Assembly (NCBI GenBank): GCA_052386775.1
Contig: JBQTJV010000002.1
Span: 1 to 49,154, forward strand
Length of the DNA stretch: 49,154 nucleotides
Direction of reading: 5' to 3'
Source of the DNA: DSOT01 sp052386775
Lineage (GTDB): Bacteria; Pseudomonadota; Gammaproteobacteria; Burkholderiales; SG8-41
Of the stretch, positions 15,815-24,312 are shown in pieces (the first letter of the stretch is position 1; each line of letters opens with the position of its first letter). A program made the translations under genes and the position numbers. The notes beneath the pieces are model-generated. The model was not told the DNA's origin and made no database searches. It saw nothing but the letters and a program-made list of their open reading frames with translations.

Positions 15815-16789
15815 ATGAAGAAGCATTTCCTGATCGCTCTGCTTGCGGGCATCGCAGGCACCCTTGCCGTTGCGACGCCTTCCGAGGCACAGACCTATCC
15901 GACGCGCGCGGTGCGCATCATCGTGCCGTTTCCGCCGGGCGAGGCGGCCGATACCATCGCGCGGCTGGTGGCGCCTGTGCTTTCGCAGCGCATGGGGCAG
16001 CAGTTCGTCGTGGACAATCGTCCCGGAGCGGCGGGCCAGATCGGGTTGCAGCTCCTCAAGCAGGCGCCGCCGGACGGCTATACCATCGGCATGGGACAGG
16101 GCGGCAACATGTCGGTGCAGCCCCACACCTACGCGAAACTGCCCTACGATGCGCTGAACGATTTCGCAGGTCTTTCGCTTGCCGCGACCAACTACCTCGC
16201 GGTCGTCGCGAATCCCGGCGCACCGTTCAAAACGCCGAAGGATATGATCGACTGGGCCAAGAAGAACCCCGGGAAACTGTCGGTGGGCACGAACGGCGAG
16301 GGCGGTTACCCGCACCTGACGATGGAGTTCCTGGCGCGTTCGGCGGGGTTCACTTTCCTGCACGTGCCGTACAAGGGTGCAGGCCAGATCACCACGGAGG
16401 CGATCGCCGGTCAGATTCAGACGGGGGTGGGCTCCTACACCTCGATGTCGCCGCATGTCGCAGCGGGCCGGCTCAAGCTGATCGCGGTGACCAACGACGT
16501 GAAGGTTCCGAACAAGCCAGACCTGCCGATCTTCGCCGAAGTCGTGCCTGGATACGATATGCGCGGCTGGTTTGGCTGGGTAGCGCCCGCCAAGATCCCG
16601 CGCGACATCGTCAAGCGTCTCAACGCCGAAATAAACCGCGCCATGCAGCAGCCCGAAGTCAACACCAAGCTGGTCGATCTGGGTCTGCTCGTGCAGAACG
16701 AGTCCGCCGAGTACTTCGACAAATTCCTCAAGGCGGAATACGAGAAGTACGGCAAGCTGGTGCGCGATATCGGCCTCAAGCCGAAGTAA
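15815..16789 (+). CDS. Bug-family periplasmic substrate-binding protein (Bug 4)
   Basis: A 324-aa exported protein; signal peptide about residues 1-23 (cleavage near SEAQ). First ligand loop YPTRAVRIIVPFPPGEAAD, second QAPPDGYTIGMG, with the family signature VPYKGAGQITTEAI in the middle. GAGGA lies upstream of the ATG. It follows Bug 3 in the same direction but is of the ordinary subgroup, so the pair is not a recent tandem duplication. A hairpin at 16796-16826 separates it from the convergent GST gene. Confidence 0.92.
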   Translation: MKKHFLIALLAGIAGTLAVATPSEAQTYPTRAVRIIVPFPPGEAADTIARLVAPVLSQRMGQQFVVDNRPGAAGQIGLQLLKQAPPDGYTIGMGQGGNMSVQPHTYAKLPYDALNDFAGLSLAATNYLAVVANPGAPFKTPKDMIDWAKKNPGKLSVGTNGEGGYPHLTMEFLARSAGFTFLHVPYKGAGQITTEAIAGQIQTGVGSYTSMSPHVAAGRLKLIAVTNDVKVPNKPDLPIFAEVVPGYDMRGWFGWVAPAKIPRDIVKRLNAEINRAMQQPEVNTKLVDLGLLVQNESAEYFDKFLKAEYEKYGKLVRDIGLKPK

Positions 16790-16795
16790 AGGAAA

Positions 16796-16826
16796 GCGGG
16801 CGCGGCCGTGCCCGGCCGCCACCCGC
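16796..16826. terminator. GC-rich hairpin between convergent genes
   Basis: GCGGCCG (16802-16808) pairs with CGGCCGC (16813-16819) around a TGCC loop, extended by outer arms GCGGG (16796-16800) and CCCGC (16822-16826) with small bulges. It sits between the Bug 4 stop (16789) and the GST stop (16837). No T-tract follows on either strand, so it would be an imperfect intrinsic terminator or an RNA 3'-end stabiliser serving both genes. Confidence 0.45.
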
Positions 16827-16836
16827 CCTGACGCAG

Positions 16837-17442
16837 TTACTCGCGCATCGCGCGCGCTTTCTTGGCGGCCGGCCGATCCCAGCAGCGCTGGAACCATGCA
16901 CTGAAGCGCGGCCATTTGGCGAGATCGAGCGTGTGCGCCCGATAGAGCGCGGACGCGACATTGAGATCGCCGACCGAAAACGCGGGTCCTGCCAGCCAAT
17001 CGGTCTTTTTCAGTGCCGCTTCGAGGACATCGAACGCCGGCACCACTTCCTTCCAGGCTGCGTCCGCGACGTCCGCTTTGCGTTCTGCGGCGGGCAGGTC
17101 TTTGGTATGCCGGCAGTAGTTGACGAGCTGGCGGTCCAGCCGATCGGTCTCCCACAGGCTCCACTGCCACACCAGCGCCTCGTGTTTCGGGTCGCCGGGA
17201 TAAAGCGGGCTCCTGTGTTTCTTGGCGAGGTACATGTTGATCGCCATCGACTCGGACAGGATGAAGCCATCGTCGTCGATCGTCGGGACGCGCGCATTGG
17301 GGTTGAGCGCGAGATACTCGGAAGTCCGCGTTTCCGGCGAGCGCGGCAGCCAGTCTTTCTGTTCGTAGGGAATACCCAGTTCACCGACCATCCAGAGCAC
17401 GCGCAGGGTGCGCGATTTCGCCGAGCCGTAGATGCGTAGCAT
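16837..17442 (-). CDS. Glutathione S-transferase family protein
   Basis: A 201-aa cytosolic GST. The N-terminal thioredoxin-like domain begins MLRIYGSAKSRTLRVLW, with Ser in the usual active-site region, and has the cis-Pro segment NARVPTIDDDGFILSES that binds the glutathione gamma-glutamyl group. The all-helical C-terminal domain ends with FSVGDLNVASAL, the N-capping box and hydrophobic staple seen in GSTs. The ATG at 17442 has GGAGG upstream; the in-frame TTG at 17454 would include that site and is rejected. It follows the FRG-domain gene by 30 bp and is the last member of a four-gene minus-strand run (Bug, esterase, FRG, GST). It may detoxify or isomerise a product of that pathway. Confidence 0.9.
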   Translation of the reverse strand: MLRIYGSAKSRTLRVLWMVGELGIPYEQKDWLPRSPETRTSEYLALNPNARVPTIDDDGFILSESMAINMYLAKKHRSPLYPGDPKHEALVWQWSLWETDRLDRQLVNYCRHTKDLPAAERKADVADAAWKEVVPAFDVLEAALKKTDWLAGPAFSVGDLNVASALYRAHTLDLAKWPRFSAWFQRCWDRPAAKKARAMRE

Positions 17443-17472
17443 GTAATCCTCCAATAGGGCGTTGAAAATCCG

Positions 17473-18312
17473 TCACAGCCACTTCACGGGCTCGAAGGAC
17501 GGGTGATAGACGCCAAGCGACCTGGCGTAGCCGTCCAGTCCGGGAAAGAGGCTCGTGCGCGTAACGTTCATGTGGTAGAGCTGCCGCAGGATCGGGCGTC
17601 TCAATTCGATCGGGATCACCAGCTTCACCACGTTGTCTGCGCTGTGATACTGCGGCAGCGCCCGCAGATTATCCATGAAAGGCAGCCGGCAGTCTCCCGG
17701 CACCATGAAAATGCCCTTCTGCGTGCGCAGGCGCTCGTTGAGGCGGAACGGATTCACCGGCACCGTGCACCGCACGTGGGGCGTTCTTAAAAACGCTTCC
17801 GCAGCGATGCTCTCCTGTTCCTGAACGGTCGGCTGAAGAAACGACTGCACCCCTTTCTTCCCGGCCTTGCGCAGCGCCGTCACCGATGCCCGCGATGCCC
17901 ACGGGCCGTTGATGGCCCAGACGGCGCAGTCGTCGTCGGCATCCTCCAAGGCGAAGTAGGCGGCGACATAGACGGAATAGCTGAAGTCCACGCAGCGCGT
18001 CGGCGCCCCGTGATGCTCCATCAACGCCAGCCACTCCAGCATGGCGTTGTCGCCGGGGACGTGGGCGGCGTACTGGTGATAGGCGCGCTTGAAATCGCGC
18101 AGCAGTTCCTGCTCCAGGTCGTAGCGCTCCTTGACCGGTATGCCTTCCCGCGCGAAGCAGCGCTCGATCGAGCTTTCGATGACCCAGTCGGCCTTGCGAT
18201 GTCCGCGGTACAGCCAGCCGGGCTTCGCGTAGCGGTTGAGGTCTTCGCAGTTGTCGAGCCGGATGCCGGTGATCTCCGGGTCGCGGCTGCGCTTGCGGGC
18301 CGTCCTGTTCAC
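17473..18312 (-). CDS. FRG-domain protein
   Basis: A 279-aa protein. The domain signature is near the N-terminus (WLYRGHRKADWVIESSIER, about residues 33-51, containing the Phe/Tyr-Arg-Gly motif). It continues with MEHHGAPTRCVDFSYS and an alanine-rich AAYFALED segment, the usual H-x-G-x-P-T-R-x-x-D core. The biochemical activity of FRG domains is not established; they occur both alone and in variable genomic islands. The gene begins 2 bp after the stop of the esterase gene, so the two are probably translationally coupled. An FRG protein inside an apparent catabolic operon is unusual. Confidence 0.85.
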   Translation of the reverse strand: MNRTARKRSRDPEITGIRLDNCEDLNRYAKPGWLYRGHRKADWVIESSIERCFAREGIPVKERYDLEQELLRDFKRAYHQYAAHVPGDNAMLEWLALMEHHGAPTRCVDFSYSVYVAAYFALEDADDDCAVWAINGPWASRASVTALRKAGKKGVQSFLQPTVQEQESIAAEAFLRTPHVRCTVPVNPFRLNERLRTQKGIFMVPGDCRLPFMDNLRALPQYHSADNVVKLVIPIELRRPILRQLYHMNVTRTSLFPGLDGYARSLGVYHPSFEPVKWL

Positions 18313-18314
18313 GT

Positions 18315-19418
18315 TCAGGCCTTCAGTGCGCGGTAGAGGAAGGGCAGGCTCACGTCCATGCGGTAGTCGATATCGGAATGGTTGTCGTCGAATTCTTCAT
18401 AGGTGTGGCGTATGCCGGCCCGAGCGAGGCGCTGTGACAGGATTCGCGAACCGTAATGGATATGGTACTGATCGCGCCAGCCGCAGTCGAGGTAGATGCC
18501 GCGCAGCGTCTTCAGATTCGCGCGATACCGTTCCACCAGATTGATCGGATCGTGTGCGAGCCACCTGCGCCAGCGCTCGGGCAGCAACTCTCCGGATTCC
18601 ATATTGAAAGGCACGCGAAAGCCCAGCGGCACGCGCGGGTCCGGGTCGTAGGTCGCCGCCATGCAGATATTCATGATGCAATGACCTTCGGCGCCCGAGA
18701 CTTTCTCCTTGTGCCAGACGTGGTCGAGAAAGCGCTTGATGCGTCCGTCATCGATTCCTTCGTCCAGTCCCTTGCGGTCCGACTCGCGGCGCGCGTCGTA
18801 GCGCCCTGCCTTGCGCTTGGGCTGACGGTGTTTCGCCAGTTCGTTCAGCGTATTGGGCCAATCGTGCCGGTACACGAAGTCGAAGTACGCGTCGCCCGAG
18901 TGGTCGGCAATCGCGCCCCAGTACTTCGCATGCTTCATCGCGTGCAGCATGGCGCCGTAACCGCCCGACGACTTGCCGAAGCAGCCGCGATGCTCGCGGC
19001 GGGCGAGCGTCCGGAACTCGCGATCGACGAAGGGAACGATCTCGCGCGTCAGATAGTCGGCGTAGTTGCCGGTCGCCGCCGAGTTCACGTACTGGTTTCC
19101 GCCCAGCGCCGTGAAGCAGTCGGGGAAGACGATGATCGCCGGGCCCATCTTCTGCTCGCGGATGAGCCTCGCCGCGCGCTCCGGCACGTTGTCGCCAAAG
19201 GGTTTCCAGTTGGTATGCGAAAGCCCGGTTCCGGTGAAGCCCACGAGATCGTAGAGGACGGGAAATCGTCGAGTACCTGAATCGTCGTACTGCGGCGGCA
19301 GCCACACGGCGAGTTTGCGGACGTGCGGGTCGTGCAGGGGATTGTCCCTGAGCACGTTCGAGGTGTGCTCCAGCACGACCAGCGTGCCGCCGGGTCCTTT
19401 CGGGCGTTTGCGTGCCAT
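18315..19418 (-). CDS. Alpha/beta-hydrolase, putative esterase family (esterase D/enterochelin esterase-like)
   Basis: A 367-aa serine hydrolase. The nucleophile elbow is CFGKSSGGYGAM (G-x-S-x-G), the oxyanion strand FPVLYDLVGFTG, a likely acid is in LDCGWRDQYHIHYG and the His is in FDDNHSDIDYRMD near the C-terminus. No signal peptide is seen, so it is probably cytosolic. The ATG at 19418 has a GGAGA ribosome-binding site, and the longer frame to 19472 overlaps the Bug gene upstream. It starts 11 bp after Bug 5 stops and is coupled to the FRG gene downstream. By context it may hydrolyse an ester or lactone derived from the compound bound by Bug 5 (inference). Confidence 0.85.
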   Translation of the reverse strand: MARKRPKGPGGTLVVLEHTSNVLRDNPLHDPHVRKLAVWLPPQYDDSGTRRFPVLYDLVGFTGTGLSHTNWKPFGDNVPERAARLIREQKMGPAIIVFPDCFTALGGNQYVNSAATGNYADYLTREIVPFVDREFRTLARREHRGCFGKSSGGYGAMLHAMKHAKYWGAIADHSGDAYFDFVYRHDWPNTLNELAKHRQPKRKAGRYDARRESDRKGLDEGIDDGRIKRFLDHVWHKEKVSGAEGHCIMNICMAATYDPDPRVPLGFRVPFNMESGELLPERWRRWLAHDPINLVERYRANLKTLRGIYLDCGWRDQYHIHYGSRILSQRLARAGIRHTYEEFDDNHSDIDYRMDVSLPFLYRALKA

Positions 19419-19429
19419 TCGGTCTCCGT

Positions 19430-20398
19430 TCAGTCCACGGTCGCGCCGGATTCGCGCACGACTCTCGCCCACTTGGCGATCTCGGAGCGGACCAGATCGG
19501 CTGTCTGCGCGACGGTTCCGCCGAGGGCATCTATACCCTGCACCGCAAGCTTGTGCTTGACCTCGCTGTCTGCGACCGCCTTTACCGACGCGGCATTCAG
19601 CCGTCCGATGACGTCTTTCGGCGTGGCCTCCGGCGCGAACAAGGCAAACCAGATGGACGTCTCGAATCCCTTGACGCCGGCTTCCGACACCGTAGGCAGT
19701 TCGGGCACGATGGCGGCGCGCTGGATGGTGCTCGCGGCGAGGGCGCGCAGCTTGCCGCTCTTGATGAACGGCAGGGCGGTCGAGGCCGGCGCAAACATCA
19801 CCTGAACCCTGCCCGCCACGAGATCCGTCACCGCCTGCGGGCTGCCCTTGTAGGGCACGTGCACCATTTTGACCTGCGCCATGCTGTTGAAGAGCACGCC
19901 GGACAGGTGCGGGCTCGTGCCATTGCCCGACGAGCCGAACAGGATCTCGTTGGGATGCGCTCTTGCGACCGCGACGAGTTCCTTCACGGAGCGCGCGGGC
20001 AGGGAGGGATGTACCACGAGCAGATTCGGGACCGACGCGATGCTCGCTATCGGCGCCAGATCGCGCGCAAAGTCGAACGAGAGCTTTTTATAGAGGCTGG
20101 CGTTGATGGTGTTGGCGATCGTGCCCATCAGCAGCGTATAACCGTCTGCCGGCGAGCGGACCACCTGTTCAGCGGCGATGTTGCTGCTCGCGCCCGGCCG
20201 ATTTTCGACGACGAAGCCCTGCTTCAGGTCCTCGCTCAGTTTTGCGGCGACGATCCGCGTCACCACGTCGGCGGCGGCCCCCGGCGGAAAGCCGAGGATC
20301 ACGCGCACCGGCTTTGCGGGATAGGTGCTCTGGCCGCATACCGTGAGCGGCGCGGCGGCGGCAACACAGGCCGAAAGGGCGAGCGCGACCAATTTCAT
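19430..20398 (-). CDS. Bug-family periplasmic substrate-binding protein (Bug 5)
   Basis: A 322-aa exported protein; signal peptide about residues 1-22, mature start near QSTYPAKP. First ligand loop YPAKPVRVILGFPPGAAAD, second SPADGYTLLMG, central VPYKGSPQAVTDL. GGAGG precedes the ATG. It heads the minus-strand run Bug, esterase, FRG, GST and is divergent from the GlcG-like gene. Confidence 0.92.
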   Translation of the reverse strand: MKLVALALSACVAAAAPLTVCGQSTYPAKPVRVILGFPPGAAADVVTRIVAAKLSEDLKQGFVVENRPGASSNIAAEQVVRSPADGYTLLMGTIANTINASLYKKLSFDFARDLAPIASIASVPNLLVVHPSLPARSVKELVAVARAHPNEILFGSSGNGTSPHLSGVLFNSMAQVKMVHVPYKGSPQAVTDLVAGRVQVMFAPASTALPFIKSGKLRALAASTIQRAAIVPELPTVSEAGVKGFETSIWFALFAPEATPKDVIGRLNAASVKAVADSEVKHKLAVQGIDALGGTVAQTADLVRSEIAKWARVVRESGATVD

Positions 20399-20437
20399 GG
20401 GGTCCTCCGGTTTGGTTTAGGGGCAGCCAGGCCGTCT

Positions 20438-20443
20438 TATACT
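20438..20443 (+). promoter_or_regulatory. Candidate -10 element for the GlcG-like gene
   Basis: TATACT lies 36 bp upstream of the ATG at 20479 in the 80-bp gap between divergent genes. No good -35 is present at 16-18 bp; the nearest, TTGGTT, is 20 bp away. Weak evidence. Confidence 0.25.
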
Positions 20444-20478
20444 GGGTCTTCCACAATCCTACAGGATGGAGAAATGCC

Positions 20479-21003
20479 ATGGCAAAGCTGCGTGCGGTGG
20501 AATGCCGCGAATTCATCAAGGCGGTCGTCGAAAAAGCCGAGGAAATGCGCGTCCCGGTCGCCGTTGCCATCGTCAACGCGGAAGGTCACCTGCTCGCGCT
20601 GGAACGCATGGACGACGCCGGATTCATCACGCCGACGACCGCGCACAGCAAGGCGTACACCGTGGCGGCGTTTCGCTCGATGAGCCCGCGCTTCACCGAT
20701 GGTCTCGTGATCCAGCAGTGGTTCCGCGAGCGCAACCCGCAGATGCTCATGAACGCTTCCGTGTTCAGCGGCGGGCGGGTGGTGGTGTCAGGCGGATGCG
20801 CGCCGATATTCAAGGGCGACGAGATGGTCGGCTGCTACGGCATCAGCGGCGGCACCTCCGACCAGGACGAGGTGATGGCGCACTATGCGCGCGAAAAGGT
20901 CGGCTGGGCGCACAAGCCGGAACACGACGACACGCCGGCGGAGGTGAAGGAGCACATCAACGAGATCTACGGGCAGGTGGGCCTCGGCGATCGGCTGCTT
21001 TGA
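20479..21003 (+). CDS. GlcG/HbpS family protein
   Basis: A 174-aa protein of the GlcG/HbpS/PduO-C fold. The family includes the haem- or cobalamin-binding HbpS and PduO C-terminal domains and the uncharacterised GlcG of glycolate operons. The signature is PVAVAIVNAEGHLLALERMD, then a helix with SKAYTVAAFRS, and a glycine-rich GCYGISGGTSDQDE near the C-terminus. The ATG has a TGGAGA site upstream. It is single, between Bug 5 (divergent) and an oxidoreductase (convergent). Enzymatic role not established; ligand binding is a family inference. Confidence 0.87.
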   Translation: MAKLRAVECREFIKAVVEKAEEMRVPVAVAIVNAEGHLLALERMDDAGFITPTTAHSKAYTVAAFRSMSPRFTDGLVIQQWFRERNPQMLMNASVFSGGRVVVSGGCAPIFKGDEMVGCYGISGGTSDQDEVMAHYAREKVGWAHKPEHDDTPAEVKEHINEIYGQVGLGDRLL

Positions 21004-21046
21004 AGGAGCCGACCCGCCAAATTCACACTTGGGGCACACGAACGCA

Positions 21047-22153
21047 TCAAAGCGCGACCTTTTGCCGCTGCCCGGTTTCCGACGCGCGCACGACCGCATC
21101 CAGCATGCGGTGGCGGCGCACCGCGTGATCGAAGTCCGGTTCGCTGTTCGAGCCGGTGCGGATCGCGCGGGCGAAATTCACCCACATCTGGCCCACATCG
21201 TACGAGCGCCCGACATCCCGCACCGCCTGCGGGACCCATTTCAGCCGATCGGGAACGGGTAACTCCTGCAGCGCCTTGTCGTCCTTCTTCCCGCCCATGA
21301 TCTTGCGGCTCGTTTCCTGGCCGGCTTCACCGCCGCCGATCATCATCAGCGTGCCTTCCTTGCCGTAGATTTCGAAGCGATGACCGCTGCCGTGATAGGG
21401 GTGCACGCCCACGTAGGCATTGAGGATCGCGCCGCTCTCCACCCGGCCCTGGATCATGATGTTGTCGGGGGAAGTGACGTCCACGTATTTTTTGGTGTCG
21501 GTCTCGAACCATTGCGGGACGCGCGTGTTCAGCATGGCCGACACTTCCGTCAGCTCGCCGACCACCATCAGCACCGCATCGATGGCATGCCCGAAAGTGA
21601 TGGTGAGCGTGTTGGCGCCGAGCGAGAAGTCGCGCTGCCAGGTGCGGTCAGAGGTGCGCGTCAGAACACCGCTGTTCTGCAGCGTCATGTTGACCGACAG
21701 CACTTCGCCCACGTAACCCTCTTTGATCAACTCGCGCATGTACAGAAAGGCGGGTGACGCGCGTCGTTGCAGTCCGACCATCGTGCGCAGGTTCTTTTTG
21801 CGGGCAAGCGCCGCCAGCTCTTCGGCTTCCCGCGTATTCGCGCCCAGCGGCCACTCGCAGTAAACGTGCTTGCCGCCTTCCAGCACGTCTTTCGTGATCG
21901 AATAGTGCGCCGGCACACGCACTGCAACCAATGCCGCCTCGACCTGCGGGTTGGTGCACATGGTTTTGACATCGCTGTAGGCGTTCTTCACGCCATACTT
22001 GTCGGCTGCGGCTTGCGCCGTGTCGGCATGGGCCGTGCACACGGCGTACAGCGTGGCCTCCGGTAGATTCTGCAGCGCCGGCACATGCGCCCACGGACCC
22101 CAGCGTCCGCCTGCGCCGATAAGTCCCACCCGCAACGGATTTGATGCTGTCAT
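21047..22153 (-). CDS. Gfo/Idh/MocA-family oxidoreductase
   Basis: A 368-aa NAD(P)-dependent dehydrogenase. The Rossmann motif is VGLIGAGGRWG near the N-terminus. The lysine loop, usually EKP, reads CEWPLG, so the conserved Lys is replaced by Trp. The catalytic-type segment TFGHAIDAVLMVVG keeps H-x-x-D. The ATG at 22153 has an AAGGAGA ribosome-binding site; the longer frame to 22246 is rejected. It is divergent from the nitronate monooxygenase gene across a region with a hairpin. It is only remotely similar to the oxidoreductase at 7466-8560. Substrate unknown. Confidence 0.86.
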   Translation of the reverse strand: MTASNPLRVGLIGAGGRWGPWAHVPALQNLPEATLYAVCTAHADTAQAAADKYGVKNAYSDVKTMCTNPQVEAALVAVRVPAHYSITKDVLEGGKHVYCEWPLGANTREAEELAALARKKNLRTMVGLQRRASPAFLYMRELIKEGYVGEVLSVNMTLQNSGVLTRTSDRTWQRDFSLGANTLTITFGHAIDAVLMVVGELTEVSAMLNTRVPQWFETDTKKYVDVTSPDNIMIQGRVESGAILNAYVGVHPYHGSGHRFEIYGKEGTLMMIGGGEAGQETSRKIMGGKKDDKALQELPVPDRLKWVPQAVRDVGRSYDVGQMWVNFARAIRTGSNSEPDFDHAVRRHRMLDAVVRASETGQRQKVAL

Positions 22154-22209
22154 GATTAAATCTCCTTGTACTGAGCCCGCTATTTTATTCACTTCACCGA
22201 TCGGGTGGA

Positions 22210-22232
22210 GCGGGTTAAGCTTGAAAACCCGC
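22210..22232. promoter_or_regulatory. Inverted repeat between divergent genes
   Basis: GCGGGTT (22210-22216) and AACCCGC (22226-22232) are exact reverse complements with a 9-base spacer. The element lies 57 bp upstream of the oxidoreductase start (22153) and 34 bp upstream of the nitronate monooxygenase start (22267). It could be an operator for one or both, or an RNA hairpin in the leader. Confidence 0.4.
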
Positions 22233-22266
22233 CGTCCCTGTGGCATCGATTTCCGGAGTACCGACC

Positions 22267-23301
22267 ATGCCGACGCTGCAATCCCTGTTTGGAACCGAAT
22301 TCCCGCTGGTGCAGGCGCCCATGGCCGGTGTGCAGGGCCACGAGCTTGCCGCCGCAGTCTCCAATGCCGGCGGACTGGGTTCCCTGCCCTGTGCGATGCT
22401 GAGCGTGGAAGGGATGCGAAAAGAACTGGAGGCGCTGAAGGTCAAGACCTCCCGTCCCTATAACGTCAATTTCTTTTGCCACGTGCCGCCCGAGCCGAGC
22501 CCCGATCGCGAAGCGGCGTGGCGCGAGGCGCTCGGGCTGTATTACCGGGAATTCGGCATCGATCCGGCGACGATCCCGGCCGGGCCGGGACGCATGCCTT
22601 TCAGCGCCGACGCCGCCGACGTGTTGAGCCAATTCAGGCCCGCCGTGGTGAGCTTCCACTTCGGGCTGCCGGCCCCGGCACTGCTGCAGCGGGTGCGCGA
22701 GATGGGCGCAAAGATATTGAGTTCTGCGACCACGGTTGAGGAAGCGCGCTGGCTCGAGTCCCAGGGCGTGGACGCCATCATCGCGCAGGGCGCAGAGGCG
22801 GGCGGACACCGTGGAATTTTCCTCTCTGATGATCTCAGCACCCAGGTGGGCACCTTTGCGCTGGTGCCGCAGATCGCGCGTGCGGTGCGTGTACCGGTGA
22901 TCGCCGCCGGTGGAATCGCAGATCGTCAGGGTATCGCGGCTGCCATGGTGCTCGGTGCAGCGGGCGTGCAGATCGGAACAGCCTATCTGCTGTCGCGGGA
23001 GGCGACCACCAGTGATGTGCACCGGGCGGCGCTCAGGAGCGATGCGGCGCGCAACACCGCGCTGACGAATCTTTTCACCGGCCGGCCCGCGCGCGGCATC
23101 GTGAATCGCATCATGCGCGAGCTCGGCCCCATCAATCCTGCTGCGCCGGCGTTTCCACTGGCGACCTCGGCGATCGCGCCGCTGCGGGCCAAGGCGGAGG
23201 CGCGCGGCAGCGGCGATTTCTCGCCGCTGTGGTCCGGACAGAATGCCAGCGGATGCCGCGAGCTGCCCGCCGGCGAAATAACCCGGCAGCTCGCCGCCTA
23301 A
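22267..23301 (+). CDS. Nitronate monooxygenase family (NMO/2-nitropropane dioxygenase-like) flavoprotein
   Basis: A 344-aa FMN-dependent TIM-barrel enzyme. Family members oxidise propionate 3-nitronate or related nitronates. Visible are the FMN segment QAPMAGVQGHELAAAVSNAG near the N-terminus, the active-site His loop IIAQGAEAGGHRG, and the phosphate-binding GGIADRQGIAAAMVLGA with GVQIGTAYLLS. The ATG at 22267 has CGGAGT upstream; an in-frame GTG at 22240 is less likely. Its stop codon overlaps the stop of the convergent Bug 6 gene by 2 bases. Some members act on other substrates, including enoyl reduction (FabK-like), but the GAEAGGHRG loop favours NMO. Confidence 0.88.
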   Translation: MPTLQSLFGTEFPLVQAPMAGVQGHELAAAVSNAGGLGSLPCAMLSVEGMRKELEALKVKTSRPYNVNFFCHVPPEPSPDREAAWREALGLYYREFGIDPATIPAGPGRMPFSADAADVLSQFRPAVVSFHFGLPAPALLQRVREMGAKILSSATTVEEARWLESQGVDAIIAQGAEAGGHRGIFLSDDLSTQVGTFALVPQIARAVRVPVIAAGGIADRQGIAAAMVLGAAGVQIGTAYLLSREATTSDVHRAALRSDAARNTALTNLFTGRPARGIVNRIMRELGPINPAAPAFPLATSAIAPLRAKAEARGSGDFSPLWSGQNASGCRELPAGEITRQLAA

Positions 23302-24269
23302 TCGAGCTTCATCTCGCGAATGACGGGCGTGAACTGCTTCATCTGCTTGAGCACGATGTCCATCTGCTCTTGCGACGAAGAGCCGACCGCTTCCGCGCCC
23401 AGTTCAGTGAAGCGCTTTTGCACATCGGGATGGCGCACTGCCAGGGCCGTTTCGCGCTGAAGTTTTTCGATGATCGCACGCGGCGTTTTCGCCGGGGCCA
23501 GCAATCCGTTCCAGCCCTCGAATTCGAGCGAAGCAAATCCCTGTTCGCGCACGGTCGGCACGTCGGGCAGGATGGCGATCCGCTTCGAGCCGCTGGTGGC
23601 GAGCGCCTTGAGCTGGGCGCTCCGGATTTCCTGGAGCGAAGTCGAGAGCTGATCGCCGCCGATCTGGATGCGCCCGCTCAGAAGTTCCAGCTTGAGCGGC
23701 GCCGCGCCCTTGTACGCGATGTGCGCCATGTCCACCCTGGCATCGCGCTTGAAGGTTTCGCCGATGACGTGCATCACCGATCCGGGGCCTGTGGAGCCGT
23801 AGTTGTATTTCAGTTTTTTGGACTGCAGCAGTGCGCCGAGTTCTTTCAAATCCTTCGCCGGAACGCTTGGATGCGCCGTGATCACGAACGGTACAAAGAC
23901 CGCGATGGAGACGCCCGCGAAGTCCGTCTCGGCGTTGAACGGGGAGCGCTTCGCCAGCGTCTGCGCCACCGACGAGAGCGGGAAAGTGATGTTGGCCATC
24001 AGCAGCGTGTAACCATCGGGTGCAGATTTCGCGACGATATCCGCGCCGAGCGCACCACCTGCGCCGCCGCGGTTGTCCACGACGACCGGTTGCTTCATCG
24101 ACTCGGTGAAGCGTTGCGCCACCAGCCGTGCAACGACGTCCGTCGTGCCGCCTGGAGGAAACGGAACGACGATGCGTATCGGTTTGGTGGGAAAATTCTG
24201 TGCGGCAGCGCCGCCCGTCATGATGGCGCTGAATACGAGAACTGCCAGACTGCCAAAGCTGCATTTCAT
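23298..24269 (-). CDS. Bug-family periplasmic substrate-binding protein (Bug 6)
   Basis: A 323-aa exported protein; signal peptide about residues 1-22 (AAAQ). First ligand loop FPTKPIRIVVPFPPGGTTD, second KSAPDGYTLLMAN, central IAYKGAAPLKLEL. The ATG at 24269 has GGGAGG upstream; the longer frame to 24359 overlaps the previous gene. It is the last gene of a six-gene minus-strand run starting with acyl-CoA dehydrogenase. Its TAG stop overlaps the TAA stop of the convergent nitronate monooxygenase gene, leaving no room for a separate terminator. Confidence 0.92.
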   Translation of the reverse strand: MKCSFGSLAVLVFSAIMTGGAAAQNFPTKPIRIVVPFPPGGTTDVVARLVAQRFTESMKQPVVVDNRGGAGGALGADIVAKSAPDGYTLLMANITFPLSSVAQTLAKRSPFNAETDFAGVSIAVFVPFVITAHPSVPAKDLKELGALLQSKKLKYNYGSTGPGSVMHVIGETFKRDARVDMAHIAYKGAAPLKLELLSGRIQIGGDQLSTSLQEIRSAQLKALATSGSKRIAILPDVPTVREQGFASLEFEGWNGLLAPAKTPRAIIEKLQRETALAVRHPDVQKRFTELGAEAVGSSSQEQMDIVLKQMKQFTPVIREMKLD

Positions 24270-24312
24270 GGCCGCTACCTCCCCCGGTTGCCTTCGAACG
24301 ATCAATTGCGGA

